Origin: Algimonas arctica
Lineage (GTDB): Bacteria; Pseudomonadota; Alphaproteobacteria; Caulobacterales; Maricaulaceae
Assembly (NCBI RefSeq): GCF_014652695.1
Contig: NZ_BMZH01000003.1
Coordinates: forward strand, 98,501 to 162,500
Length of the DNA: 64,000 nucleotides
Reading direction: 5' to 3'
Every line of letters starts with the position of its first letter. Position 1 is the stretch's first letter. The notes under the pieces were generated by a model that saw only the letters and a program-made list of their open reading frames with translations, made no database searches and had not been told where the DNA came from. The position numbers were made by a program, and so were the translations under genes. Below are positions 1 through 8,440 of this stretch, piece after piece.

Positions 1-476
1 TCTGGCACGATAGGTTGCAACCCTTCTGCGCGCAGTCGATCCAGATAGAAGCGATCTTCCATCGTAAACTTTGTGCCGATCAAACCGGGATGGGAAAAGC
101 CGCCCGCCAAAATATGCGCGGCTGTCGCATCGGCAATATGGATCAGGGGGATGGTGACGTCCCGCATCATACGGGGCACGACCTTATGCATTGTATTGGT
201 CGCCAGCACGATCATTTCTGCGCCGCCTCGCTCCAACTCTTCAGCCCGTTCTGCCAGCATTTGACCCAACACGCCCCACGCCCCTTGGTTCTGTAAATGC
301 GCGACCAGACCAAAATCGACCGACCGGATCAGCAAGCGGGGGCTATGTAACCCACCGAGCCGGGCCGTTGTCAGTGAGCAGAGCAGCTCATAATATTGTA
401 AGGTCGACGCCGTACTCATCCCGCCCAAAACGCCGATGGTTTTCATGGATGGACTGGCGGGTAAAAAAGACGTCAT
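1..476 (-). CDS. Aspartate/glutamate racemase family protein (3' end outside window)
   Basis: The minus-strand reading frame stays open to the window edge, so the C-terminus is missing; about 158 residues are visible. After a ten-residue lead it reads MKTIGVLGGMS, the classic N-terminus of cofactor-independent Asp/Glu racemases (YgeA/RacX type). Further on comes VLATNTMHK, which occupies the place of the first catalytic-site loop; in the family this loop usually carries Cys or Thr after ATN, and here it is Thr. The start at 476 is preceded by AAGG at good spacing; an internal ATG at 446 would give the more family-like N-terminus. Racemases of this kind interconvert D- and L-amino acids in the cytoplasm. 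Thr instead of Cys at the loop makes true racemase activity uncertain. A tRNA-Leu lies upstream in the opposite orientation. Confidence 0.85.
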   Translation of the reverse strand, partial: MTSFLPASPSMKTIGVLGGMSTASTLQYYELLCSLTTARLGGLHSPRLLIRSVDFGLVAHLQNQGAWGVLGQMLAERAEELERGGAEMIVLATNTMHKVVPRMMRDVTIPLIHIADATAAHILAGGFSHPGLIGTKFTMEDRFYLDRLRAEGLQPIVP

Positions 477-598
477 GCCGCCGCCTTATCACGCCGAGGC
501 GGGACGGCAATGACGCGGCTCAAGACTGCAAACATGAGACATAAAAGCGTTGACGCTTGCGCCTCATGTCCCTATTTGCCGCGACTTGCCGATAACGT

Positions 599-685
599 GC
601 CCAGATGGCGGAATTGGTAGACGCGCTGCGTTCAGGTCGCAGTGGCCGCAAGGCCGTGGAGGTTCGAGTCCTCTTCTGGGCACCA
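599..685 (+). tRNA. tRNA-Leu (anticodon CAG)
   Basis: Full cloverleaf with a long variable arm, as expected for a class II tRNA. The acceptor strands GCCCAGA (599-605) and TCTGGGC (675-681) pair perfectly, followed by discriminator A and an encoded CCA. The anticodon stem CTGCG/CGCAG encloses the loop TTCAGGT, putting CAG at 633-635, which decodes CUG. The T arm GGTTCGAGTCC is canonical. Confidence 0.97.
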
Positions 686-1066
686 TTTCCATAAAAATTA
701 TCGTGTAATTACAACGACCTGCGGAAAGACCCATTCTTTCCGCCTACCATATTGCCTGCCAATAGGGCCATGCTCATCGCGTTTAGGCAGATTGAGTTAA
801 CTTGTCAGTGGCGAGGGGCTGCAGCCTCAGACGGCGCTTCTATTCACCCGCTTACCCCCGCCCCATTTTATTCCGAGACATATTGCAAACGCATATGGGG
901 GATGGGTGTCCCGACCAAACGCGCTAGACTTTGACCCACCCCGCCCACTCGAAGCTCCTCTGGTCGTCGATCCGCCGTGGGCTTAAGGTTTTGTCCCGCC
1001 CAAAATTTTGCGCGCACACACAGAAGTCGATAAACCTGCGGATTGAGAAGCAATGTCTGGAATTTT
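686..1066. other. Gene-poor stretch after tRNA-Leu
   Basis: No convincing coding region or structured element was seen. A 61-codon minus-strand frame exists (868-1053) but has no ribosome binding site and arginine-rich, non-protein-like composition. The position directly 3' of a tRNA gene is a common integration site for mobile DNA, but I could not find a duplicated tRNA 3' end nearby. Confidence 0.5.
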
Positions 1067-1366
1067 TTAGGGCCTAGTTTTGGGCAGCCTTATCGGGACT
1101 GACGGGTAATCGCGCTCTTGCGATATGCTGGCAGTGATTACGGTGTCATCGGTGAGTTGGCTTGGTAAGGAATTTAGAACAGCTTCAAGAGACACAGCCG
1201 AGACGACCATTCCAAACATCCCGACAATGATACGGGACTTACGCCTATTCTCTCCAAACATAGCGAAGAGAACAACGGCGAGACATCCGACCCAAGCGAG
1301 TATGACAGCAAAGCCAATGAATAAGATGGTGCGTCCCCTTTCACCATAAGAATAACTGTTAACCAT
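1067..1366 (-). CDS. Hypothetical small membrane protein
   Basis: A 99-residue frame with two hydrophobic stretches (about residues 12-36 and 46-66) separated by a basic ENRRKSR loop, which is the expected pattern for a two-helix inner-membrane protein with the loop in the cytoplasm. No family is recognised. There is no clear Shine-Dalgarno sequence before the ATG, so expression is uncertain. It points away from the next plus-strand gene. It could be a spurious frame; the coherent hydrophobic pattern is the only argument for it. Confidence 0.35.
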   Translation of the reverse strand: MVNSYSYGERGRTILFIGFAVILAWVGCLAVVLFAMFGENRRKSRIIVGMFGMVVSAVSLEAVLNSLPSQLTDDTVITASISQERDYPSVPIRLPKTRP

Positions 1367-1560
1367 AATGCAAGTAGCGAGCCAATTCGGGCATAATGGG
1401 TTTCACATAGGGAAGGCTGATTTAGGGCGGTTGCTTGGCACGGGCCTCGTTTTCGCAATGCCGAAATGAAACGTGGACGACCGTTTTAGCTCTTGCCCGT
1501 TAGCTACAGTGCTCTATCCGCTACACATTGGCCTTAGTCTGCATGACAGAGATAAGGTGA

Positions 1561-1884
1561 TTGATATGTCGATCAGTTTCCGAGGGGTTATCAATCTTAA
1601 AAACGCTAACGCTTGCTGTTCTTTTGGCCATAGTTTCCGTGTCTTGTGCCGGGCATCAGCGTGTGGTCGACGCATATTATTATCCTGACAAGGGAGACCG
1701 GTCGGTCTTTGTATTCGAGCATGACGTTGGTGACATGAATGATTGCCGGCTTTGGGCCTATGAGACGGCAAAGGGCTATGATGATCCGATGATAGAGGCT
1801 GGTACCTATTTATGCGGGATCGATCCAGAAGGCCCACCATCCCGTGAGGGCTTAGCAAAATCCTACCGTAAGATTGCCCAATAG
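1561..1884 (+). CDS. Hypothetical secreted protein or lipoprotein
   Basis: A 107-residue product starting at TTG directly behind a strong AAGGTGA box. The N-terminus carries a hydrophobic signal segment (about residues 12-28) ending in VSVSCAG, which resembles a weak lipobox with Cys at about residue 29. The mature part is polar with three further cysteines and aromatic residues, as in a small periplasmic domain. No family is recognised. The spacing between the ribosome binding site and TTG is short, so the true start could be a few codons downstream. Confidence 0.5.
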   Translation: MICRSVSEGLSILKTLTLAVLLAIVSVSCAGHQRVVDAYYYPDKGDRSVFVFEHDVGDMNDCRLWAYETAKGYDDPMIEAGTYLCGIDPEGPPSREGLAKSYRKIAQ

Positions 1885-1955
1885 GCGGTTCGCTTAATTC
1901 CTACACCTTCATCTCAAGCTCTAGCCAAAGGTCTATTTTTTGGCAAAGCCCCCAC

Positions 1956-2267
1956 ATGAAACACATCTGGCACGTCGCACTCAGCACCACTTCTCTCATT
2001 ATATTCAGCTTGTCCGCCACAGCATTCTCATGGGGCAAGTCTGGCGTCATAGCTATCGCCCCAAAATCCATTTTGCATGCGTCACAGCATCAAAGATTTC
2101 CGCCTCCGATAAACGGGAGAATTTCAAAAATTAAAGTTAATGGCATGCATCATGCAATGCTCGAGCTAAGAAAATTATTCCGGGGCCGTTATGAAAAACA
2201 TTCTTGTTGGCAGCGCTTTTTGCGTCCTATCCATTCTAGTCACGGGTTGTGCAACTTACCATCCTGA
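1956..2267 (+). CDS. Doubtful small secreted protein
   Basis: A 103-residue frame whose first 27 residues look like a signal peptide (basic MKH, hydrophobic core, then SATAFS as a plausible signal peptidase I site). The remainder is basic and does not resemble a folded domain, and the last 77 bases overlap the better-supported lipoprotein gene that follows in another frame. There is no good ribosome binding site. It may be a decayed gene whose original C-terminus has been lost. Confidence 0.25.
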   Translation: MKHIWHVALSTTSLIIFSLSATAFSWGKSGVIAIAPKSILHASQHQRFPPPINGRISKIKVNGMHHAMLELRKLFRGRYEKHSCWQRFLRPIHSSHGLCNLPS

Positions 2268-2451
2268 ACACGGTGCTCACGCTACCGCCTCGCACCCTTC
2301 ATATCATTCAGTACAATACGCAACTCCACCAATGACTGCTTATCGCACACCTCAAGCGGTCTCCTACCCAACCCCAATCGCGAAGACTTACCCAATTCCC
2401 TACTATGCGGATTGCGGATCTTCTTACTCCCCACAAAAGTGTCGTCGGTAG
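2191..2451 (+). CDS. Small Pro/Tyr/His-rich lipoprotein
   Basis: An 86-residue protein with a textbook lipoprotein signal: MKN, hydrophobic core, then LVTGC with the lipid-modified Cys at residue 20. The mature chain of about 66 residues is rich in Tyr, Pro, His and Thr with YP/TP spacing, low complexity, and ends in two Cys residues that could form a disulfide. This composition is typical of outer-membrane-anchored, probably unstructured lipoproteins of unknown role. No family can be named. Confidence 0.65.
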   Translation: MKNILVGSAFCVLSILVTGCATYHPEHGAHATASHPSYHSVQYATPPMTAYRTPQAVSYPTPIAKTYPIPYYADCGSSYSPQKCRR

Positions 2452-2828
2452 ACTACTAACTGACCTCGACTAAAAAAATTCTGAGAACCTTTTATGGATT
2501 TTCAGGATTCCGCTTGTCCAGCATATAATGATGATTGGGGCGCATGTATGCTGGGCAATCGGATTCAAATCACCCGCATCCCGCGTGCCACATAACCTCG
2601 TAGTTGGCTTGAGCTCATTGCCCTTGTCATTGTTTTGGCAATGGCAGGCATGATGGTCTGGAACATCCCAGAGCCAATCTTTAAGTGAGGTGGACGCCAC
2701 CCTGACTATAAGCAGCCCTCAATTTCCAAGAGTTTTGACGTGATGAACCGCTAAGGCAAAAGACCGGTCACTTCGATGTTCCTTCGCTGTCTTAACAGTG
2801 GTTCGACGCCTGTTTTCGCCCTGTATTA
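2452..2828. other. Intergenic, nothing recognised
   Basis: No coding frame with a ribosome binding site and protein-like composition was seen on either strand, and no hairpin followed by a T-run. Possibly eroded coding DNA, given the relics that follow. Confidence 0.4.
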
Positions 2829-3131
2829 TCAAGTGACGGAAACACCTCGCGCTGACGTTGGTTTGTCACCCCAGTAACGCATGGCGTAGGCGTCTACCCC
2901 TGCTTTTTGAGCGTCGATCCGATGTACCTTTTTCAGGCGGTTCGCCTCCCATATCTCATCCTTGTCAAACCAGCCTTGCAAGGCGTCCCCTTCCAGTATG
3001 GCGCTCATCATGGACCGGGCGGGGGCGGTCGTCCCCTTCCACTTGGCGCGCTTAGCCGCGTAGGTTTTATGATGCATCCCTTCCGGGCGGTCAGGGAAAG
3101 GCTCGTCCAGCAAGACAAAACGACCCGCCAT
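2829..3131 (-). CDS. Hypothetical protein, possibly the 3' part of a broken gene
   Basis: The 100-residue product begins MAGRFVLLDEPFPDRPEG and continues with a well-mixed, soluble, charged sequence containing several Trp residues, which looks like genuine protein. There is no ribosome binding site at the ATG. The same frame continues upstream across a TAG codon (3147-3149) into about 17 further plausible codons, so the real gene may have been longer and interrupted. It lies downstream of, and on the same strand as, a pseudogene that is also broken by TAG. No function can be assigned. Confidence 0.45.
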   Translation of the reverse strand: MAGRFVLLDEPFPDRPEGMHHKTYAAKRAKWKGTTAPARSMMSAILEGDALQGWFDKDEIWEANRLKKVHRIDAQKAGVDAYAMRYWGDKPTSARGVSVT

Positions 3132-3281
3132 CTTATTGGCGATAGCCTATCCGGTCACAGTGCTGTTGTCGTCTCTCGCCCGTTCCCGTCGTGTAACGGA
3201 TCAACAGACTTTCCCGTGGTCATACCGCAACCCCGAACTTGCAAAAAACCATCGGTCTTGATCAGCGGGCTTTTGACGCCA

Positions 3282-3779
3282 TTAGGATGCATGATTGCCA
3301 TGTGGCTCAAGTGCCATGCCAAGCTCTGATAACTTCGCCGCTAGCCGGACTGGATTGTCTCGATATTGCGGCAGGCAGGACAACGCCTTGCGCATCCCCT
3401 CGTCTGTGCGCGGCCCTATCGAGCGCCCACCATGAAAGCGGCAACGGTTCCGCCCCGGCTATGTCATCGCCCGACATTGCGCGCCGTCCTTTTTGCGAGC
3501 CCCGCAGGCGACCCGTCTGTTCATAGCTTTGGCGTGTTGTCTGTCCGAAAAAGTGCCCTCGACATAGTGGCGCTTCCATTCCTTAGCCCGCTCTGATGCT
3601 TTACGTAGCGCGAAGTCTGGGCCTCGCGTTTCAATCCGTTTCATCGTGAGGGGGCTGACGAGAACCTCCGACGCCTTGTCTAACGCGAGGCGATTGAACC
3701 GGTCACGATCCGCCAATGTCAGCGCCCGAAGGCTTGGCGCGCGATACGCGATAAGCTCATCCCAGAACGAATCCGGCAC
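3282..3779 (-). pseudogene. HGGxSTG-type domain protein, interrupted by an in-frame TAG
   Basis: The frame from GTG at 3779 encodes 106 residues ending CGARKKDGAQCRAMT, then meets TAG (3459-3461). Without any frame change it continues PGRNRCRFHGGRSIGPRT, then DEG, and runs on to TAA at 3282-3284. The pattern of two Cys, a Cys-x-x-His and HGG-x-S-x-GP-x-T-x-EG is the hallmark of the small HGGxSTG-type proteins common in alphaproteobacterial accessory DNA, whose function is not known to me. The break falls between the first and second cysteine pairs, so neither fragment can form the presumed metal site. The open frame also extends upstream of GTG for about eleven codons to a TGA, hinting at a damaged N-terminus too. 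Confidence 0.75.
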
Positions 3780-4227
3780 GACGATGAAAGGCGTTTCAGG
3801 GTAAGATAAGGGTCAGTCGGTCCAACCCCTTTCACCCGATACATCTTATCCTGCCCGCGCGGCGAGGTCATAATGTGTTGTCATACGTACCTGACCTTAT
3901 TCGCAAGAATTGCGGTGTCAGGTAGAACTGAAATTCGAGTGAGGGGAATGGCCTAAGGCCTAGAGCTCGGAACCATTGTAGCAACGCATCAATATCTGCG
4001 ACTTTCACGGAACCTAGATTGATAGGGCGTCGCATGCGACCATCCATTTGTCTCTGGTAAGCGTAGTAAGGTTATTCGTTTAAACGCTTTAGCACCAATT
4101 GAACTGTAGAACCTTATTAAACGGTTGACTGGATTAATCGGGTCAGGCGAGTCCGATAAGATGAGCAGCTAACCTTACTTTACACTATTTGTGAGCGATT
4201 GAGGCCTATTACGCAGAAAGGATTGTT
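3780..4227. other. Intergenic, probably eroded DNA
   Basis: The 448 bases show no sustained coding frame. Short frames on the minus strand start well but stop after 12-40 codons. The last 130 bases are AT-rich and contain the promoter region and AGAAAGGA ribosome binding site of the following acyltransferase. Confidence 0.4.
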
Positions 4228-4842
4228 TTGAAAAAGAGTGAGCGAAGACCCGCTGACGACATTCTTTCTAGCTCCAGTCCTCGTATGGGTAACTGGCTTA
4301 CACGCCTGCTTGGTAATCTTGTCTTACGGTCTATGGGCTGGAAAATGGTCGGAAAGCTTCCGGATCAGAAAAAACTAATCATTGTCGGAATGCCACACAC
4401 ATCCAACTGGGACTTCATTCTTGCAATGGCATGCATGCAATCTGTCGGCCTAAAAGTTTCCTATATGATGAAGCGAGAGGCTTTCATTTGGCCACTCAGG
4501 GGGGTCTTTAGGTACTTGGGCGGTGTGCCAATTGACCGATCATCAAAAAACGATGTGACGGCTCAAATAGTTCATTGCTTCAACACGAATGAAAATGTTT
4601 GGTTGGGAATGACGCCTGAGGGGACACGTAGTAAAGTTAGTCAGTATAGAAAGGGATATATTCGAATTGCGAAAGCTGCAAACGTCCCAATCTCGTTGAT
4701 TGGGATAGACGCTCGGTCAAAAGAAGTCGTTCTGCATGAAAATACTTGGCAATTTACAGGCACTTCAGATGACGAAGATAACCTGGCCATAAAACAGTTC
4801 GTGGACGAAAATTTTTTTGGGATTAACCCTGAAAACCAATAG
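4228..4842 (+). CDS. 1-acyl-glycerol-3-phosphate acyltransferase-like protein
   Basis: The 204-residue product has the two signature blocks of the PlsC/LPLAT superfamily: HTSNWD (H-x4-D catalytic motif, His57 and Asp62) and PEGTRSK (glycerophosphate-binding block, about 130-136). The intervening GGVPIDRSS matches the third family block. These enzymes transfer an acyl chain to a lysophospholipid or related acceptor at the inner face of the cytoplasmic membrane. The protein is shorter than PlsC itself and lacks an N-terminal transmembrane helix, so it belongs to a small accessory group with unknown acceptor. TTG is chosen as start because AGAAAGGA precedes it at good spacing. Base composition is AT-richer than the core genes further right. 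Confidence 0.85.
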   Translation: MKKSERRPADDILSSSSPRMGNWLTRLLGNLVLRSMGWKMVGKLPDQKKLIIVGMPHTSNWDFILAMACMQSVGLKVSYMMKREAFIWPLRGVFRYLGGVPIDRSSKNDVTAQIVHCFNTNENVWLGMTPEGTRSKVSQYRKGYIRIAKAANVPISLIGIDARSKEVVLHENTWQFTGTSDDEDNLAIKQFVDENFFGINPENQ

Positions 4843-5008
4843 CTTGTAGTTGATATGCCGCGTCATAAAGGACGAGCCTACAGCTGGTTTTTATGATTTC
4901 AGGCACCCCATTACTCGCTTTCTAATTGCCCCAACACAAATCTGTCTCATATGCGCTGGCTTCAGACAGACATTGTGTTTACTTGGCTTCTTCCCGCAAA
5001 TAGTCAGC

Positions 5009-5494
5009 TTACTCGTCGTGCATGCCGACAAACAAGGCGATCACGCCGATCAACCCACCATAACGAAACGCTGAACCGAGGGCGGCATCGCTCAGCACAT
5101 CAGAGCGCCACAACTCAAACCAGGTGTCGGCGATAACAATCCAACCGGTAAATAACATAAATAAGGCAACGCCGCAGCCAGTAAGCGCTAACGTTTTGGC
5201 TGTGGCAAAGGTCGCAGCGTCGCAGCCATGCGACTTCCACATGCGCCACGCGCCGCCAAAGCATGTCAAAGTGACGATCAATTTAAAAAAAACAATAAAG
5301 AAAGCGCCTGCAAAAATCACCGCCGGGTTTGTAGTCGCTTTCCAGTGGCCAGTTCCACCTTCAACTGTTGCCATGGACGTTGTCGCGTTTACGGCGCCTA
5401 TGCTTCCACCCCAATCGATCAAATTGTGAAACAGGCCGAGAATCCCCCATAGGGCCACACTTAAAATCAGTAGAATTTTTACGATCCGCAACAA
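5009..5494 (-). CDS. DUF2165 family integral membrane protein
   Basis: A 161-residue protein with four hydrophobic helices (roughly 5-25, 58-80, 98-122 and 140-158) and the conserved family features LIDWGG near residue 30, which follows helix one, and TWFELWRS before the last helix. DUF2165 proteins are small predicted inner-membrane proteins without known function. TTG at 5494 is chosen because GGGGAG lies six bases upstream; an ATG ten codons earlier has no ribosome binding site. It stands alone, convergent with the acyltransferase. Confidence 0.85.
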   Translation of the reverse strand: MLRIVKILLILSVALWGILGLFHNLIDWGGSIGAVNATTSMATVEGGTGHWKATTNPAVIFAGAFFIVFFKLIVTLTCFGGAWRMWKSHGCDAATFATAKTLALTGCGVALFMLFTGWIVIADTWFELWRSDVLSDAALGSAFRYGGLIGVIALFVGMHDE

Positions 5495-5890
5495 GATAAT
5501 CTCCCCACTTTTTGGGTAAAACATACACCTGTTACCCCACAGTCTGCAAGTTCACCCCGATACTGTCTTAAATTCAACTAGAATTCATAGCCTAGGGCCT
5601 GTCAATCTTTTCTATAGTCCGTTGGGCTTTTCAATATGGGCCGTTGGGTTGGATGAACTCAATAATAATGCCTTCCTTAGGGCCAAGCGTTTCCCCGTTT
5701 ACACGCTGAACTGTGTTTGCGGACTAAAATTCAAGCTCGCGCAGGCAGAATGACAAAATGATGCCCCAATGTCAGAACAAAGGGCGTCCATCACTGAAAT
5801 CAACTACGTTCACCAATAAATTTTCAACCACAGTATAGTCGATTGCCTTGGTTTTGGAGGATGGCTGACATTCAATTACGACTAGAGAGT
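5495..5890. other. Intergenic between DUF2165 gene and response regulator
   Basis: No supported gene. A 68-codon minus-strand frame (5772-5978) overlaps the response regulator gene by 88 bases and has neither a ribosome binding site nor a recognisable motif. The stretch near 5500-5700 should hold the DUF2165 promoter. Confidence 0.4.
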
Positions 5891-6247
5891 TTACAATAAA
5901 ACGTTTACTAACTCTCTGATCATTACAGATGGTTTGGACGGCTTGTTTAATATTGGTGCCTGGGGCCAGGTTGAGCATTTTTCAAGTGCGTTTTGGCCGG
6001 AATGATACAGGAATGGAATATTCGAATTTCTGAGCGATAAAACAACTTGTTCGGATAATTCTGCTCCAAGATTAATGTCTACAATGGCCGCGCAAATATT
6101 CCCACTATGTATGAAATCGAGTGCTTTTTTAATTGATTCAGCGGGACCAACAACGACTGCCCCCGCATTTTCAAGCACTTCCTGCATATCAAAAGCGATC
6201 AAAAACTCGTCCTCTACAATCAGAATTTTGGGACCATCGAGTTCCAT
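5891..6247 (-). CDS. Single-domain response regulator
   Basis: The 118 residues form one receiver domain and nothing else. The acidic pair E12/D13 lies in KILIVEDE, the phosphoacceptor is D57 in IVDINLG, the switch Ser83 lies in YHSGQ, and the conserved lysine is K102 in the NKPSKP loop. Receivers ending in this way are the usual partners of HWE kinases in alphaproteobacteria. It has no output domain, so it must act by protein contact or as a phosphate sink. The gene follows the kinase by 40 bases on the same strand and is almost certainly cotranscribed with it. Confidence 0.9.
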   Translation of the reverse strand: MELDGPKILIVEDEFLIAFDMQEVLENAGAVVVGPAESIKKALDFIHSGNICAAIVDINLGAELSEQVVLSLRNSNIPFLYHSGQNALEKCSTWPQAPILNKPSKPSVMIRELVNVLL

Positions 6248-6287
6248 CTATAAACATCCCATAAAATTACTGGCGCTAATTACGTCC

Positions 6288-7721
6288 TTAGGCGTTACCC
6301 GCCACTTTATTTGTAAAACCGAAATGTTTTTCAGGTAATCTTACAGACCACTCGACCCCTTCTGGCGGATAAGTCAAATTTACATCTGCCGAGAGTTTCT
6401 GCACCATTAAATTTTTAATCACGACTTGGCCGAACCCGGTTTGACTAGGCTCTGTTACTGGTGGACCATCTCGTTCCTTCCACTTTATCTCCAAATCGAA
6501 AGGTGGTTGGGCCGACATTTTCCAATCTAGAGTTATGTAACCAGACGAAGAGGACCAAGCTCCATATTTCAAGCTATTGGTCGAGAGCTCATGAATCGCC
6601 AACCCAATTGTTTCGGCGGCGACGTTGCCGACTGTTATTTTTGGCCCCCTTGTGCGCAGTTGTTTCGGTGTTGTGATAAATGCCTTTGTTTGCATTCGGA
6701 TTAAGTGCTCGAGTGAAACCCCACTCCACCCGAGTTCAACTAGAAGGCTTACCGATACAGAGAGTCCGATTAGGCGTTGTTCAAAAGTTTTCTGAAAATC
6801 ATCGATCGAGGATGAGTTCCTTGCAGTTTGCCTCGAAATTGCGCTGATCACTGCCAACTGGTTTTTTGACCGATGTGCGAGTTCTTGCATCAAGAAAGCT
6901 TGCTGTTCGATAAAAGCCGTGCGCTCGCTAATATCGCGTACTATTTTAGAATATCCCACCACCTCGCTTGAAATATTTTCGATCGTTGATGAGGTAATCG
7001 AAACACTTAGCACGGTACCGTCCTTACGCTTGCGCACTGTTTCAACCGGGACCAAGACCTCACCTGCCCTCAATCTATTTAACAAATTATCTTCCTCAGA
7101 CAACTTATCAATCGGGACTATTGAGAGAATAGATGAGCCTATCATATCTTCGGCGGTGTACCCAAACATCAGTTCTGCCCCTTTATTCCAACTCGTCACC
7201 ACTTTTTGCAGATCCTTGCTATAGATTGCGTCGGTCGAAGATGAGACTATCGCTGCCAAACGCGCCGAGGCTTCATTGGCTCGGATGCTCTCTTCAAGTT
7301 GGGCATTAAGGGCATCAATTTGATTATTCAGAGTGGTAAACGAAGAATTGCTAAGCTCCGGGAGCTGCAAACGTAAAATAAGGATCGGCGTCCCGTCGTC
7401 GAGAAGCTCGGCTAGGCCACAATGACAAGACCATTGAGTGCTGCCGCTTGGATCTGTGAAATGGACCGCACCTGGAAGTGCAGCGCGCGTTCGCGCAGAC
7501 ATTATGAGATATGCTGCAAACTCTTCTGGGTCTTCGCAGAAAGATGTGAGGTCGGAGTTTATTTCAAGCCAAGGTATAGCGCGCTTAGCCTGAGCATTGA
7601 ATGCATACACAGAACCCCGATGATCGATGACGAGGCAGCGACGCGGATCAGCGTCGCTAAAGGACTTGAAGTGAGCGAGAAAATTATGAGGGAGTTTGGA
7701 AATATTCACGTCCATCCACAT
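6288..7721 (-). CDS. PAS-domain HWE-family sensor histidine kinase
   Basis: A 477-residue cytoplasmic kinase with no transmembrane segment. Residues about 20-125 resemble a PAS-like domain, a short coiled coil follows (about 130-155), and a second PAS domain with PAC motif spans about 160-270 ([12 protein letters not shown] to [12 protein letters not shown]). The H-box is [12 protein letters not shown] with His283, and the ATPase has the HWE-type N-box [14 protein letters not shown] and a short G-box ([10 protein letters not shown]). HWE kinases often respond to light, stress or redox; no flavin-binding LOV Cys motif is evident. The start overlaps the upstream MetOD1 gene by 38 bases, showing translational coupling, and the response regulator follows. 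Confidence 0.92.
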   Translation of the reverse strand: MWMDVNISKLPHNFLAHFKSFSDADPRRCLVIDHRGSVYAFNAQAKRAIPWLEINSDLTSFCEDPEEFAAYLIMSARTRAALPGAVHFTDPSGSTQWSCHCGLAELLDDGTPILILRLQLPELSNSSFTTLNNQIDALNAQLEESIRANEASARLAAIVSSSTDAIYSKDLQKVVTSWNKGAELMFGYTAEDMIGSSILSIVPIDKLSEEDNLLNRLRAGEVLVPVETVRKRKDGTVLSVSITSSTIENISSEVVGYSKIVRDISERTAFIEQQAFLMQELAHRSKNQLAVISAISRQTARNSSSIDDFQKTFEQRLIGLSVSVSLLVELGWSGVSLEHLIRMQTKAFITTPKQLRTRGPKITVGNVAAETIGLAIHELSTNSLKYGAWSSSSGYITLDWKMSAQPPFDLEIKWKERDGPPVTEPSQTGFGQVVIKNLMVQKLSADVNLTYPPEGVEWSVRLPEKHFGFTNKVAGNA

Positions 7722-8226
7722 CCCGCCCGACCGAGTCTTTAGTGAGGTAAATTACAATCCGGCATTCTTTGTCGCCTTGCGCAATTGTGCGTTGAAGTTG
7801 AACTTTTCCATAACCCAAGTTTTCAGCCGCAAGGCTCCCAAACACATTGGACGTCATCATGCACATAGACGCACGTCCAATGACTTTATCGCCAAATGGA
7901 CAAGCTCTGTTCCCCAAGACGATCCGCTCTTCACTTTCCTCGATAATATAAAAGTCACCGGCAATGCGTCGTTTCAAATCGACTAAGACATCGGCCACCT
8001 GCGCTCTATCTAAGCGGTCGACCAGCAAAGCTCTCTTATAGGATTGATTAATGTTTTGGCCAATAGCAAGACCGACAACGCTAATGTAACCTGAGGCTTC
8101 TTCCAAACCCACTACATTCTCAAGGGTCCCAGATAGTTCGCGAATAAGCGTGCGCATAAAGACATCGCGGTCAAGCGTATCGGAGCCTAGGCTCACGGAT
8201 TTATTGCAAGCTGTCATCGAAATCAA
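7684..8226 (-). CDS. Methanogen output domain 1 (MetOD1)-like sensor protein
   Basis: The 180 residues match the general plan of the MetOD1-type domain: a helical first half (about 20-90) and a C-terminal half with [15 protein letters not shown] and CMMTSNVFG, carrying Cys109 and Cys122 in conserved surroundings. The family takes its name from archaeal signalling proteins, but it also occurs beside bacterial two-component genes, where it is presumed to sense a small ligand or metal/redox state through the cysteines. That role is inferred, not shown. It is the first gene of a three-gene unit with an HWE kinase (38-base overlap) and a receiver. TTG at 8226 has AGGA close by; ATG at 8217 is an alternative start. 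Confidence 0.7.
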   Translation of the reverse strand: MISMTACNKSVSLGSDTLDRDVFMRTLIRELSGTLENVVGLEEASGYISVVGLAIGQNINQSYKRALLVDRLDRAQVADVLVDLKRRIAGDFYIIEESEERIVLGNRACPFGDKVIGRASMCMMTSNVFGSLAAENLGYGKVQLQRTIAQGDKECRIVIYLTKDSVGRDVDGREYFQTPS

Positions 8227-8366
8227 TTGTCCTAAATGATTGCGCTATTTTTAATTTGGTCTACTAGTTTAGATTCTGAGTCAATAGTTTATTTAGACGG
8301 CTATTTAAGTTACAATATAATTTTTCGTTAAATGTCTGACAAGGTAATCACACTCGCGTTGCGAGG

Positions 8367-8419
8367 GTTCAGCCTAGCGCTTGCCAGCTTTTTGATTAGC
8401 GCTGCGCACTAGGCTGAAC
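8367..8419. repeat. Long inverted repeat (53 bp)
   Basis: GTTCAGCCTAG (8367-8377) and CTAGGCTGAAC (8409-8419) are perfect 11-bp inverted copies; an inner GCGCT/AGCGC pair extends the possible hairpin. No T-run follows on either strand, so it is not a simple terminator. It sits between the signalling unit and the broken helix-turn-helix gene and could be a mobile-element end or a replication/transfer site. Confidence 0.6.
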
Positions 8420-8440
8420 GAGATTCCCTGAAAGTTTTGT

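Noticed and set aside
868..1053. 61-codon frame behind tRNA-Leu
   Set aside because: Arg-rich composition and no start signal.
3147..3461. Amber-codon reassignment in two neighbouring genes
   Set aside because: No suppressor tRNA was seen, and other genes of the window end normally with TAG; nonsense decay is simpler.
599..4227. tRNA-Leu as attachment site of an integrated island
   Set aside because: No direct repeat of the tRNA 3' end and no integrase gene was found in the following DNA.
5772..5978. 68-codon frame overlapping the response regulator 3' end
   Set aside because: 88-base overlap, no ribosome binding site, no motif; the receiver ends normally without it.
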